A stretch of 64,000 nt of DNA. Source: Diorhabda sublineata (Eukaryota > Arthropoda > Insecta > Coleoptera > Chrysomelidae). The first letter of the stretch is position 1; the number at the start of each line of letters is the position of its first letter. The notes under the pieces were generated by a model. That model was not told where the DNA came from. It made no database searches and was given only the letters and a program-made list of their open reading frames with translations. This document shows positions 36,819-49,177 of the stretch, piece after piece. Where the stretch lies: positions 29,068,559 to 29,132,558 of the forward strand of contig NC_079476.1 of the NCBI RefSeq assembly GCF_026230105.1, in the 5' to 3' direction. The position numbers and the translations under genes are program-made.

Positions 36819-36991
36819 CTATTTTTCACTAAGAGGTCGGACCAATATTCTGGATCCTGCTAGGTTGTATTCTTTTCCTCTAAAACCGTTCCATTCAAGT
36901 CCATGATACTTATAATGATCAGACAATTGCTTATTCATATATTTACCATTTAAGTGACTCTCCCAACAACTTTTGTACCACCAAGCTCCAT
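36819..36991 (-). CDS. FReD-B exon 6: fibrinogen domain C-terminus and stop
   Basis: The acceptor ATTGCAG completes a split Asn codon. It encodes GAWWYKSCWESHLNGKYMN and then EWNGFRGKEYNLAGSR, ending SEK and TAG. It has the same 173-nt length as FReD-A exon 6. I found no exact AATAAA in the 100 nt after the stop. Confidence 0.93.
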
Positions 36992-39900
36992 CTGCAATTA
37001 ATAGAGGATAGTAAAAAAAAGTAACCGTGGCTGCGGGGAAGTACCTTATTATTCACAATTTATCATAAAATTTTATTTTAGTGATTACTGAAATTATTTA
37101 TTGTACACTGTTGAATTTTCGAATTAAAACAAGTCTGGTTTAATGATCTAAAAATTTTCAATTTTGCTATTTGTACTACCACAGTATCTGCAAAATTGAA
37201 GTTCGAAACTTTAAACTTGATATTGTTCTATCACCTCATATTCAACTATATAAATTTATAGATAAACTCCAGTCCTACCAAATAGTTTTTGTACGCTCCT
37301 ATGTAGCTTACTTATATGTTCTGTAATGAAGGAACAGTAGCAATTCAAATTGAACATTACCTTATTCATGTATTTGTATGTCACTTACTATATAATGCAG
37401 CGCAATTTCCAGAATTTTCATCTTGATCTACATCATGCGTACTGAACTTGGACTTGAGATGTGGTGTTAAAGCATCTCCTGCATCACCTGAAAATCCTTT
37501 CAGATCTTTTAAAACGTATCCTTCTTTTTCTGGACCGATGGTGAAAACTGAATATTGCGCGTAAGCTTTCTTATGTTCTCTATCAGTTAATTCAATTAGT
37601 AGTTCGTTAACTTCAAAACCTAAAATCAACATTTAGCCAATACATTTATTCACTAACATATAAAAAGTGATGGAAAGAAAGATTAATTTGAAATTATTTT
37701 CTCCTCAGTATGCCCTTGGGAAAGCAATGCACGTTTCATAACGTTAAATATATTATTGAAAATATTTTATATAGCGTTAAAACATTCTTTTTTTTCAGCG
37801 CAATGTTGTTAAACGTAGTGAAAAAGACGTATGTGGCTAAATACTTTGAGCAGCCAAAAACTCGCGAATCCAAAGGGACTTGTGGTAAGCGTTATTAAGA
37901 TGAAGTGAAAATCCGTTTGCCCATTTCTCAGGTCTCGGGTCTCTTCCTTCATACATTGGTTCATACACATTCCAGTGCCCCTTTGGAATACTCTTTTTGT
38001 TCTCTTGGAAAGTAATGAAAACAATGACCATGACTCTGATGTTTGAATTATTAGAGCTTGAATTACCAATGACAGTTGTGAGTTTTGGTCATAGGTAAAA
38101 CAAAATTCAACATTTTTTGAGCTTCTTTCGTACTTTTTTCCCAACTTAATATAAAACCTAATGTTAATGCTATCCATATTCTACGACAGATACTGCAAAC
38201 ACACTGTCTCTAAAGGGTTTAGTAGCAGGTTGAAACTCGTTATGAAATGCCATTACATTTTCTTAACACATCTCGTATTTACGACTATGAGCTTCATTGA
38301 TCCGTTTTATTGTTTTTGTGATGGAAAACTTCACTTGTAAAATCAGTAAGAGGTTATAAAAGTTCCTCGAAAGAAAATTTTACAAAGGTATGACTTAATC
38401 TTTATATAGTTAATAGTACAAACATGTTAAGATATGCAATAAATTTGCATTATACATAGTTAGTTATCATTGAATTAGTGTCAGAGTAGGACAACAATTG
38501 AAAATATCGTTTCGTATATATGAATATTGAGACATTCACCTGTTATATGATAAATGTTTTCTAAACCTATCCAAAACTCTCCATTGAGATCACCAAATCC
38601 AAATTTGTAGTCTCTCCAAGGTAAATAAAAATCTTGGGATCCGTCAAATCTTTTTTGAATATGTGTCCAACCTCCACCCTTCGTCTCCATGTCACAAAGG
38701 ACCGTTAAAGGTTCACTACTCATTCTAGGATTAATTTCGTATATACCTGATTTATTATTTCCTACAAAATGTATTTGCATAATAATATTCCAAAATAATA
38801 ACGTTGAGAATTATGATTTCATAAGGTATTAGAAATATGATGGGATATTGTATAAAAATGAGTTTTTCTAACATTTTTTTTTAATACATCAGTTAAATAA
38901 ATTGATTCCGACTTTCACATTACTAAAGTATTTGTTAATAATTCTATATTATTGATCAGAATAATTCTGGTTCTGGTATGTTGTTTGTACAAGCGCTTCG
39001 AGTTTGTACATTCTAAATAAAAAAGTAGTTTGATTATTGCTTACTAAATTCTAAATTTAAATTTGATAATACATTTCCAGGAAGTGAAGTCAAAAAATCA
39101 AACTAATATCAACTTTCCCCCATAAGAAATATTATGTTCCTAATTGGAAACTTATCAATCCACGAAAATTTTCCTAAATTCACCAATAAATTCTGCTTGC
39201 TTATTAGAGAATTTAGGAAATTGATCGTGGATCGATATATTTATGATAAGGGACGTAATATACCTTATGTGGAAAAGTTGTTGATGTTTTCCTAGCTTCC
39301 CCAGAGTAAAACGAAGAGAATATTTGAATTCAAAAAATGACTTTTCGAACAGCCAGACGTAAGAAAACTTCATTTATGCTTTAATTATTTATTGTACGAG
39401 GATATATTGGAAAATCTTAGACTACTATAGAACCAAATAAAATTTAAAATTTAAAATATTTTATTACTCAACATATTCTCCTCTTAATTGGATACATTCA
39501 TTACAGCGAACCTGCAACGTCTCTATACCTTTCAAAAAAATGTTTCTACTTGCTCTGCAAACCAGATCACAGCTTTTATTACCTCCTCGTTGGAAAAAAA
39601 TTACGACCTTTTAAACTTTTTTTCATTTGAGGAAAGAGATGATAGTCGGACGGAGCCAAAACTAGTGGATAAGGGAGGTGTTACAGTAATTCAAACCCTA
39701 AATCATGAATTTTTTGCATGGCATTATGAGATTTGTGTGCAGGGGCGTTGTCCTACAAAAACAAAACAACTTTGGATATTTTTCCGCGTCTTTTCTCTTT
39801 AATTATTTCCCGTAGAGTGGTTAGTAATGTCGAATAGTAATCTCCAGTTATTGTTCTACCCTTATCCAAAAAAACAAACATGATTACTCCATGGCAATCC

Positions 39901-42805
39901 CAAAAAACTGAAGCAAGAACTTTTCCAGCAGATTTTTGGACAGAAAGACTTTTTAGGTCTTGGAGAACCAAAGTATTGCCATTCCATCGATTGTTGCTTT
40001 GTTTCTGAATCGTAGAAATGTACTGAAGTCTCATCCATAGTAACAATTCGGTTTCGATTAGGACAGAGTGATACACTTTCTACTAGTATTTTTAAGTTTA
40101 AAAAATTTTTTGAATTGTCTCATGATGTGGGCTCGATGTGAAGATTAAAAGTGTCTAATTTTGGGCTGCAGTGGTTTAGAAGTAGAAGCACATACTGTGG
40201 GACTTTTAATAACCAAAGAACAATCTATATATTGTGATGAAAAGATGAAACATTATGGCCGCAGATGCAATAAATACTGAAATTGGTTTTAAAAGGGTGA
40301 CGGAATTCAATTAATATTAAATTCAGTAATACTAAAAGATATGAATTTATTTTAAGAACTGAGGTTGCTGCTACTGTTAATAGCTTAAACTAAAATTATA
40401 TAAAAGAATAATTAGACCTATCTTCACTCATGCACCCGAAAGTTGAACTATTACTGAAAATCATAAAAAAAATCTCATTACTTTTTAAAGGAAAATTGTG
40501 AGAAAAATGCATGGACCAATAAAGGCGTTTTGAGAATTAAGTGAGCATTATAAAGAAAACGACAAAGTAAAAATTTATTGAAACTAAACAGATACATTGA
40601 TTACATTTGGAGCAAATGAATGAAGGTAAGACAACGAAGAAGATCTATAGGGAACAGTAGAAGGAATGCACCAAAAATAAGTGTTTGAATAATTTAGAAT
40701 AAAATATGAAGGGAATGAAAGTTATGAATTGGAAAATTAAGGCAAGGGATCGGGCGAATCTGAGCTATGTTATAATGGAAGGCAAGGTCCGCCATATATT
40801 ATAGAGCCCCCTATTAAGTAAATAATTGTTAGATAGATACTAACGATGCGTTTTACAATACTTAAGTTTCGAGCACGTCAATACATATAAACTTACCACT
40901 TTCTAAAATTTCTTGACAACTTCTAGGAAAATTTTTCTTTTCTCCTTTTGAATTTTTGTACAATCGACAAATAGGTATAGTACTAGTGCCAACTAAAGAT
41001 TTACAAACTTCTATATAATCAAACGAATCTGGAATGTGGTTTTCATGTTTCTTATCCACATAATCGAGGTCCAATGTGAATTTATGGTTTGCTAGAGTTT
41101 GAAAAATGAAATGAAATTAGTGTGTTAGAGAATGGTGCAGTATAATAATATGCTTGATTGTAGTAATTGAAAATCACTAAAATTATGTGTTTATCAAATG
41201 AGTCTGAAGTTATGGATTACAAAATATCATTTATATTAAAAAAAAAACTAATTAGAACGAAGAACGTTACTTCTGAGTCAACAAATGAACAAATCCGAAT
41301 AATAAATTAGAAAATTTTTTGTATGTTGATGCATAAATCATTCTTTTTAATATTAATTCCATTTTGTACGGATGATATGAAAAAAAGGAGCATTTTATCA
41401 TTTGTTTCAATTCTAGTTATAATTGTATTAACAATTATCAGAAATATCCAAACAAACAAAGATGCTTCAAGTTCAAAAGTGAATTGATAATACAATACGG
41501 AAAGATAGTTTGATTTTTTTTATATTTCTTGAGAATAAAAATTCTAATAATTATTTTTTATGTTGATATTTTATGTATTATTCGTGAGTTTTATTGTATT
41601 TGAATGTTAATATATGAAATATAATCTACATTTTCTGCTCTGGTTGATTTTCAGAGGAATCCGGTAAAATCATCTATCATCATAACAAAATTAAATTAAA
41701 TTGTAATAGTTAAAAAGGTACTTCTGAAAATCAATTATTTTACAATTATCACATTAAGTGTTATTTTATTGGTTGGTAAATTGATACTATTAGCTTACAC
41801 AAATATAGACTGAAAAAACTGAATAGTTGAAAATAACTCCATCATCCAGCACCGTCGTATTAACAGGGTAATGGAAACGATTCAAATTATTGCTAATAGG
41901 GGAATAGATTAAAAGGCTTTTGAATAATATTGCTAAGATTAAAAACTACAATTTTTGAGCTCAAATTTATTACTTTATCATAGATGTTAATGGATTCAAT
42001 AAGTTTCGGACGTTCATATATATATTAGTGAGGTTTCCATAACACCAAATATATTGGGGAGTGTTTTCACAAATTCTCAAGATGTGATTAGTAGATGCAA
42101 ACTAGTCATCTATACTAAAATTAAGTATATTTCAGATTAATTATTGATTGTTGAAAGCAACTGCCACTATCAGTTATGTAACTGAACTACGTGGCAAATA
42201 TTAACTTTCTATTATGAAAGAGTACGATGGCATGTCGATGAATGAAGTTTTTGAGTTCAAGTACTCACAAAAAATAATTCTCATCTCATAATTTTGGGAA
42301 ATAGAACAATAGATTGTGCCATGTTTAACGTATGCCACAATGCAATTTGCAAAAATTAGTGCAAGAAGTATATACTATATTAGGCATGACTATTTTTCAC
42401 CTGAATATATTGATTCCATTATTACTCACCGTTGCCATTTTTCTCAAATTGTGTTGAGATAACTTCACCTAAATCATTCGCTTTAACTTTCAGTCCCAGC
42501 AGTTTGAAAAACTCCAAATTTGAAGTTTCTTCGCTTCTATCATTATCCTGTAACAAAATATATGGATTTTACATAAAAAATTCACTTTTTCTGGAGCTTT
42601 TATATAAATTCAAATTTCGAGAAGGAGTTTGTCAAACATATATCATCTAAACCGAAAGTTGGAGCATGAAACTTCATTGAACTTATTATCAAACTTGTTC
42701 TGTTTAAGTTCAAGTTACTAAGAATTTGAAGAAACTTACTTTTACATAAAATATGGCACTTTCACTGAAACTGATGAAAAACGACAATAATATGAATAAA
42801 ATCAT
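36819..42805 (-). CDS. FReD-B: secreted fibrinogen-related protein with an altered pocket motif, six exons, 334 aa
   Basis: Exons in coding order are 42740-42805, 42430-42547, 40897-41091, 38540-38761, 37389-37619 and 36819-36991, a sum of 1,005 nt including TAG. Splice sites are canonical and the phases equal those of FReD-A. The product has a signal peptide (MILFILLSFFISFSESA), an unrecognised N-terminal region with CKSLVGTS, then PRSC, SGIYEINP, CDMETKGGGWTHIQKRFDG, GFGDLNGEFWIGLEN, DVDQDENSGNC, GAWWYKSC, and WNGFRG near the end. The motif that reads CHTSNLNG in FReD-A is CWESHLNG here, so two pocket positions differ and ligand preference may have changed. The paralogue order and shared promoter indicate tandem duplication. 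Introns 3 and 4 contain mariner and LINE relics. The secreted lectin-like role is family knowledge; the ligand is unknown. Confidence 0.93.
37389..37619 (-). CDS. FReD-B exon 5: fibrinogen domain, calcium site
   Basis: 77 codons, phase 1 at both ends, acceptor ATTTTAG, donor GTAAGT. It encodes NELLIELTDREHKKAYAQY, and DVDQDENSGNC at the calcium loop. Confidence 0.94.
37800..38180 (-). mobile_element. Mariner relic in FReD-B intron 4
   Basis: The minus strand starts MDSINIRFYIKLGKK (a mariner-like N-terminus), jumps by a deletion to a core segment FITFQENKKSIPKGHWN, and in one frame reads PEKWANGFSLHLNNAYHKS and LWIREFLAAQSI (usual RPEKWANGWILHHDNAPAHTS..REFL). The second catalytic D is replaced by N. 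Confidence 0.65.
38540..38761 (-). CDS. FReD-B exon 4: fibrinogen domain core
   Basis: 74 codons, phase 1 at both ends, acceptor TTTGTAG, donor GTGAAT (weaker than in FReD-A). It encodes NNKSGIYEINP, CDMETKGGGWTHIQKRFDG, WRDYKFGFGDLNG and EFWIGLENIYHIT. Confidence 0.95.
39395..40077 (-). mobile_element. Mariner 3' two-thirds in FReD-B intron 3
   Basis: It ends TACGAGGATATATTGGAAAA. The minus strand reads RIVTMDETSVHFYDSETKQQ (first D box), MEWQYFGSPRPKK, KGRTITGDYYSTLLTTLREI, SSNEEVIKA, WFAEQVETFF and the C-terminal cysteine-rich tail. The 5' third is missing. Same family as 26924-27471 and 52620-53262. Confidence 0.8.
40370..40830 (+). mobile_element. LINE 3' end in FReD-B intron 3
   Basis: Translation gives LIRPIFTHAPES-like, a KIVRKMHGPIK segment and MKVMNWKIKARDRANLSYV followed by IMEGKVRH, the post-RT tail of an R1/R4-like LINE. 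The 3' end is near 40830. Confidence 0.6.
40897..41091 (-). CDS. FReD-B exon 3: unknown N-terminal domain and start of fibrinogen domain
   Basis: 65 codons, phase 1 at both ends, acceptor ACTCTAG, donor GTAAGT. It keeps CKSLVGTS, PICRLYKN and FPRSCQEILES. It is nine codons shorter than FReD-A exon 3, with the differences before CKSLVGTS and around KNSKGEKK. Confidence 0.88.
42430..42547 (-). CDS. FReD-B exon 2: N-terminal region
   Basis: 118 nt, acceptor GTTACAG, donor GTGAGT, ending in phase 1. It begins DNDRSEE and carries LEFFKLLGLKV, matching FReD-A exon 2. Intron 1 is 192 bp, about a tenth of the FReD-A intron 1. Confidence 0.89.
42740..42805 (-). CDS. FReD-B exon 1: start and signal peptide
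   Basis: 22 codons, donor GTAAGT in phase 0. The hydrophobic leader ends SESA, followed by IFYVK, which parallels IFYVR in FReD-A. The ATG is 61 nt from the TATA box, against 62 nt in FReD-A. Confidence 0.9.
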
Positions 42806-42858
42806 GTCACCAGTGACAATTTTGTGTAAAATAAAGATATGTTACAGTTTACAACTAC

Positions 42859-42866
42859 TCTTTATA
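42859..42866 (-). promoter_or_regulatory. TATA box of FReD-B
   Basis: TATAAAGA on the minus strand lies 61 nt before the ATG, at the same spacing as in FReD-A, and is followed by the shared AGTTGTAAACT. Confidence 0.65.
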
Positions 42867-42976
42867 AATTTTTTCAAACCCACATAAAAATTGTATCAAC
42901 ACATCCGGTAAAATAAATATTATATCTAAAACTATGGGGAATTACTTTTGTGAATTGTTGTTTTATAGAGAAGTTC

Positions 42977-43015
42977 GATAAGCTGATTAAGCCAAATCAC
43001 AAACATGCCAAGCAC
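42977..43015 (-). promoter_or_regulatory. Conserved upstream block of FReD-B
   Basis: GATAAGCTGATTAAGCCAAA followed by TCACAAACATGCCAAGCAC, 172-210 bp before the FReD-B ATG, matches the FReD-A block. Homology continues through CACATAAAAATTGTATCAAC to the TATA box. Confidence 0.6.
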
Positions 43016-43179
43016 GTTTTTGTTGATAATGTTAATAAAGATCAAATATTCTTTTGTAAACTTTTTGATTTTTTATCTATCAATAAATAATACATTTTTT
43101 GGGAAATCGCAGTGTATATTTGATTTTAAAGATAATTTTGTGAGGGATATTTATATAGTCCTATAGTATTTGAATCATT

Positions 43180-43790
43180 TCGGCCTTTGGTAGCCTGTTT
43201 CTGATGACATAACTCCTAAGAAATTGTTACAACTGAAATCCTCAATTCTTTCTGCCATCTATCTAATCTATTCATCTACGAGCTTCTGAAGTTATAGTAC
43301 CTCATTTGTAATAATCATTGGTTCCCTGACGCATGGGGTAACTCTATAATCATTCTAATCGGTAAGCAGATGAATCTACTATAATATCGTCGAAGTCTTT
43401 CCAACCCATCTTACTCACTTGTTCCAATTGCAAGCTCCTCAAGAAAATATTGATCAAAGACTCATATTGTTTCTTTAAAAATACAAAATCATTCTTAATC
43501 ACCGATTCGCCTCTTAGCGTTTTCGATCAACATAAATATTGTTCTTCCAACACATATCTTATCTAAATAATCGTCAGGATTCAGTTGGAACTATCTTCTA
43601 TATTTAAGGTCCATTTGACACTACGATATGCTCTGAACTCACAAGATTACTGCTGTTGGAGAGATTCTTCAAATCAATTTACAACTTCAAGTTTTTCGAC
43701 GAATACCATCCAAGGATGTACTGGGATACAAATACGTACCGCTAAGGACGAAGAGGTCCTCTCAATAGTGAAGAAGTATAAGAACTTATT
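43180..43790 (+). mobile_element. LINE (Jockey-type) RT start, upstream of FReD-B
   Basis: FPDAWGNSIIILIGK, then YRPISLT-like and IDQRLILFL*KYKIILNHRF match the first blocks of a Jockey-type RT (FPxxWK.A.I.PIPK, YRPISL, FR). The downstream frame 43585-43797 may be its continuation. Confidence 0.55.
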
Positions 43791-43799
43791 AAAATAATA

Positions 43800-45245
43800 C
43801 ATGCAGATATACGAGTCTGCAAAATAGTCTCAAAAAGTCTAAAACTTCAAGAGATTATAATAGACTTGTGAAAGATAGCACTGTGGAAGTACTAACGAAT
43901 GTGGAAATTGTACTAATACGAGGTTTATGTGGGTGAGTTTTAGACACGCAGAAACACTACATTTAAAAAGTATCTCAAAATTCTAAATAGAGTATTTTTT
44001 TGTTCAAAAGCGGATTAAGACTCTGCTACAACATCTCCGTCTCCCCATTGATGCCTCCCATTCCAGCTTCGTTGCTAGTCTCTATTCTGAAGCTAATAAG
44101 ATACATTTTATGTGCAATGAATTCTAAATAATTGGCTTTTAGGGGTGAGAATAAATTATAGTGTTGAGAAAATATACATTTGGTTTAATTCTATCGCTCG
44201 TGTTTGAATAAAGTGGAAGCATATATTTTTAAATAAATTATAATCGAGAAAACATTGTAATATGCAAAATAGAATACAACTTTAGTAAATGTAATGTAAA
44301 ATTCTGAAAAATTAAAAATGTACGTGATAAAGTATGATATAACATAATGATAGTTTGCAAAATTAGCAACAAAAAATTCATATTTTAACGACGGAAGCTA
44401 TGAGAAAATGTTTTCAGGTTAGTCTTGATGAAAGCACATTTAACAGAGGCCCTTATAACATTTCCACGATATGCTCCGTGCCCTCGGCCTTTTTGTGAAC
44501 GTTCATTTCTTTGTTTGCGCCTCTTTATTTTCCGCGTTTTGTTGATGTCGCTTATATTATATATTATCGGGTCTCTTTTAAATTATCTCTCGTTTTTATG
44601 TTTCGTTAAATGAGCCGTATCAAGTCTTGCTTTATGTCAACTAAAATATATAGTTTTGGCGGAACCAGTGCGGTCGGAAAGTTTTTCCATTGTGAGACTC
44701 AGTTTTTAATTATTTTTATTAAAACTACTGAAAAATTTATTATTTCTATCTCAATTTGGAATTATCATCAGAAATTTTATTATTTTTTTGATTTCTTCCA
44801 TTTCAGTGTTGGAAAAAATGATTTATAGTTCAGTTTTTAAAGACGATAACTACAGACAGTGTAGTTATGAGTGTTAGTGTAGTGGTGGTTGAAACAGTTC
44901 ATTCCGTATGTGCAATCATATTGAAAAAAAAATCGCTTTGCAACAACATTGCAACGATTCAAAGCGTTTTTGGTACGGTTGTTGAATATAACATAGCGGG
45001 AAAACGTATAAAAATTGTATTCAAATATAATTATTTTCAGTACTTTGGCTTTTCACAATGATAAGCTAAGGATATCCAATTTATTTTATAACTCGTGACC
45101 TTGTAAAAATGAATTTTATTGATATTTCGAATACTAGAACTAGTCCTAAAAATTCAGCTCCCAATTTACTTTGTTTGCTCAAGTCCAAAATCTTATATAC
45201 TTGTGTTATTAGTTTTATTTTAGTTATCAAAAACTTATTTTTGTG
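43800..45245. other. No assigned feature
   Basis: Three adjacent + frames at 44425-45061 lie in slightly less AT-rich sequence but show no recognisable motif. Confidence 0.35.
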
Positions 45246-45330
45246 TTGAACACACTATTTATACTACTACTACACCAACAACACTGTCTGATGCGCTTTT
45301 CGTTAACCATGATAATGAATTCAGTTTTAT
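45245..45330. repeat. Short dispersed repeat, copy 3
   Basis: TTGAACACACTATTTATACT, ACACTGTCTGATGCGCTTTT and CGTTAACCAT align with 19500-19580, but the CTTCAGAGACT part is lost. Confidence 0.4.
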
Positions 45331-48095
45331 AAAATTTTGGGAACTACTATTGATTATTATAGCTCTTGCAAAAATTATGAGATTATATATTGGCTTATGC
45401 TACCTCATAACTTGAGCAGCAATCTCATTGGACCTAACTGCCCCCTGGGTGCTGTATTGTAAAATAGGTATTGAGCTGTCTCAGTAGCTCCTTGGTAGGA
45501 GTCTTTCTCTTATTCCGTAATTTTCTTCAGTTCTAATTCACATAGAAGAATATTGCACGTCCCTTGAAACTGCGCAAGTCTCTTGCAATTGTTGCATGGT
45601 TGTTACTAATCAAAACTCCATAAGAAAAAAGTAAACAATTTCCCAACCTTAAATTTTATTTTATATTTTGTGGCAATAAGAATTAAAATAACAAAGCTAG
45701 GTGAAGTAAACAAGAAAAAGTGGTCAGCTTCTGCCTTGCTTTTGAAGTCTGATGGGCAGAAAAGAGAAACCAGGCGATGGAATTAGACAAGGAAAAAAAA
45801 TAATATTTAATGATACTAAAAATGATCAACAGAGTAGTTAAGGGTGGAATAATTGTCAGCCAGCTTGCGAGAATACCTGGTGTCTTATATGTTATGAAAG
45901 GAAAAGAAATGATAAAATCTATTTGAGGTAACTTAAAATTTATAATAAAGGTAGTTTAAGTAATGTAGTAATTAATAAAAATGATCAGCAGGATATTTAA
46001 GAGTGTCATGATTTTCGGCGTAATATTACATTTGATTGCCTATGCCGGAGATTGATTCGCTACTCCGCAGCTTTTAGCTTTTAAAACGAGTCAACTGTAT
46101 CAATTTCACACGACCTGAAATGAATCGAAGGTAATTTGTTTTAAACCAGGTTTATAACGACTGCTAACGTATAATCCACCGTTCTCTATGTTTCTGACTA
46201 TTTTTGTAATTTTTTATATTATCTAAACAAACACTCGATTACGCTATATATTGAAGATAAGATTATGATATCGACAAAAAATCGTCGTAGCAAAATAAAA
46301 AAAAATCTATATATCATGAGATAATCGAAAAACCATTGATTCATATACTCCATTCATCTAATTTATTGAAATAACTCCATTTACTCCACTTCAAGATGCA
46401 ATATATTACAAATTTCTTTTAGTTTTTTTCTTAATGGGTAGATAAAATTCTGGTTAGTTTATATAGATAAAACTCGAATAGATTAAATAAAAAAAAGTTT
46501 AATCACTTCCTCCACAGTAAAGACCATCATTTTCGTTCCCATTTATTTCAATGAGACTTTTGGTACGTTCTCTGAAATACAAACAGTTTCCCATTTTCTT
46601 GCCATGTCTATGTACATTTTTGAAGCCATTTTATTCGCCTTGAGTTTGCAGTCGTATTCTATAATGTTCAACGACGTCTCCAATTGTCTTCTTCTCGCAT
46701 CTCTCTACACGGTGAGTCAACAAGAATTTGTCACTGAATTCTTTTTGTTGCAAAAATATCTATTTTTCAATTTCATATTTTCTAGGAATAAATATTATCT
46801 GAGCTCTCCTATTATTGTAGTACATCAAATTTACACAACATAAGATTTATTTATTTATAGTCTATATCATATTTTCCACTTCTGATTATAAAAGTAGTGT
46901 GAATTATGACTTATATTTTGCTAGATTAGTTGCTACTTCTCATATTTCATGTTGAGTGAATGATTTGAGTTCGATAAAAAAGTTTTATGAAGTTTGAAAT
47001 TGGAGAAATTATTTGGATATAGGTACTTTAATAGTTTTTTCTTCATGAGGACATTTCTCTTTTTGTTTTTAGGACTGAATTAAACTCATTTATCATTGAC
47101 GTCAGTCTTACTACCAATAACAATTTAGAAACTTGTTCGTAACATAGTTCAAATGCCGCTCGAGATCCCTACGAAAAATATGGAAAAGTATCTAAAGTAT
47201 TTTGTGAAAGAAGTTTTTTTATACCCTGTGGTGCGTTAAACTTTTGAATAATGTCATTGAGATGAAGGTTCAATTAAGTACATTCATCATTTCAAATCTG
47301 AGGATACTGTCTTTATTAAATTTGAGTTCGAGAATTGAATAGACGCCATATATTTTTCAGTGAAATCAGCAATACAATAAAAAATATCAGCCAGAAAACT
47401 CTAAAATGCCAGATTATATTTATTTTCAATACCATTGCTCTGATAGAAAAGGGAAAAAATTCATGAATGTGAAAATATATTAAATATATCTTTCATTAAA
47501 ACAAAAAGGTCGAAATTAGATCGGCTCTGACAGTTCTGTAACTAAAACTTTTGTTATGTAATTTGTATAAATCTTTAATCTGTACTTTATTTCACTAATA
47601 ATAACTGTTTCATCCTGTGTATGAATTCATTAAATTCAAAGTTCTGTAAAAAAGAAAACAGATTTTTCTCGAAGTGCACTTCTGCTTATGAAAACTGAAG
47701 TATGCTTAATGACACTACTTGTGAGAGATAGAATTCAAATGAGCTGTGTATATAATTTGTAGGAATCTACATTGAACAAAAAGAAGTTGATGAATAGTAA
47801 ACAGTTTGTGATATCTAGTTATAATACGTACTTGGACACAAACATATTATATATAGGGTGCTAGCATAACAAAATTTATTTATTAGCAAAAATTGTAGGA
47901 AGAGACATACTCATTATCTGAAAAATATGCTGATATATTCATAGCGAGAAAGCGAAAATACACTTTTTTGCTCACAAAAGGTAAAAAGAAGAAATATAAT
48001 TCACTGCTAGCCAGTCATTACTCTAGAAAGAAGACAATTCTCATTATCACTCCACAAGCAATGCATACATTGTGAAAACTCAATCCAAAAATAGT
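45330..48095. other. No assigned feature
   Basis: A weak ~158-bp duplication (AAAAATGATCAACAG at 45823 and AAAAATGATCAGCAG at about 45977). Otherwise blank, AT-rich. Confidence 0.35.
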
Positions 48096-48745
48096 GAGTT
48101 TAAAACTTTTTGAGCGGCACCTTTGGAAATCACGTAATTCAAACACTAACGGTCGCAGAATTAGTCTTGATTTTATTGAGAATTATTTGCCACTTTATAG
48201 TCACGAAACAAAGGTGGTGCTCCAGTTTTTACACTATTGCTCTCAAATTCATCAGATTTATTGACAACGACTCAAATAATCCGCAATTCGAAGCCTGCCT
48301 GACCTATTATGACCATCAGAGTAACGGATTTGTGGATATGTGTGTTATATTGATGCAAGGGAACACCTGGTGCAACTTCCCTCTACTTTTCATTTTGATT
48401 CACATACATGATTTTTAAATGAAATTGGTATAATAAGCACCTGTACTCATAGTTACGTTTCGTAGGTGTGTTAAAATTACGCTTTCAACATCCAAAAATA
48501 TGGTTAGCCCTACTGAAGGTGGCATCTTGATTTTTTCGGCGGTGACGAACCTCGATACTTCCTTCTTTGAATGTTTGATGTCGATACCATAGTGAGAGGT
48601 ATCAATCTACTAAGAAAGTTCACTTTGTCTTGACAATATTGCGTCAAGATAACTGCATATGTTTTTTCTCGTTTGCTTGTGAGCATCTATTGACAGTAAA
48701 GGTACCCATTGTATAGACGACATTCTCACGTCCAGTTTAAATATA
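48095..48745 (-). mobile_element. Mariner relic, near full length
   Basis: Fragments run in mariner order on the minus strand: IQWVPLLSIDAHKQTRKNIC, KIKMPPSVGLTIFLDVESVI, TMSTGAYYTNFI, VAPGVPLHQYNTHIHKS, VTLMVIIGQAGFEL, and KLEHHLC. The second catalytic D reads Y (HQYN for HDN/HQDN). Many stops. Confidence 0.62.
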
Positions 48746-49037
48746 TTATGCATATGATCAGAGAGACGACTATCTGAATTATTTATTGCATAATTTGACC
48801 CATCGATCTAGCAACACGAAATTGAAAACTATTAAAAAAATATCATCTGCACGTTCTGTTTCAAACGATTATCAACTACAACTAAATTCAAGAAACAGTG
48901 TTTCACCATATCATATGATATGAATATCCTAGTGTAAACACCAAATCTTTGTGAATATTCATTGAAAGTAACTGTCTTTAATGATCATTCTTTGGTAGAC
49001 ATGATCCTTTAGATGATACTGAAATATGGTCAGACTC

Positions 49038-49177
<140 letters not shown>

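Noticed and set aside
37809..38177. 122-codon minus frame in FReD-B intron 4, considered as an alternative exon
   Set aside because: Its translation and the neighbouring frame carry mariner motifs (IRFYIKLGK, PEKWANG), not fibrinogen sequence.
44425..45061. Three adjacent + strand frames, considered as one gene
   Set aside because: Hydrophobic, low-complexity translations without any family signal.
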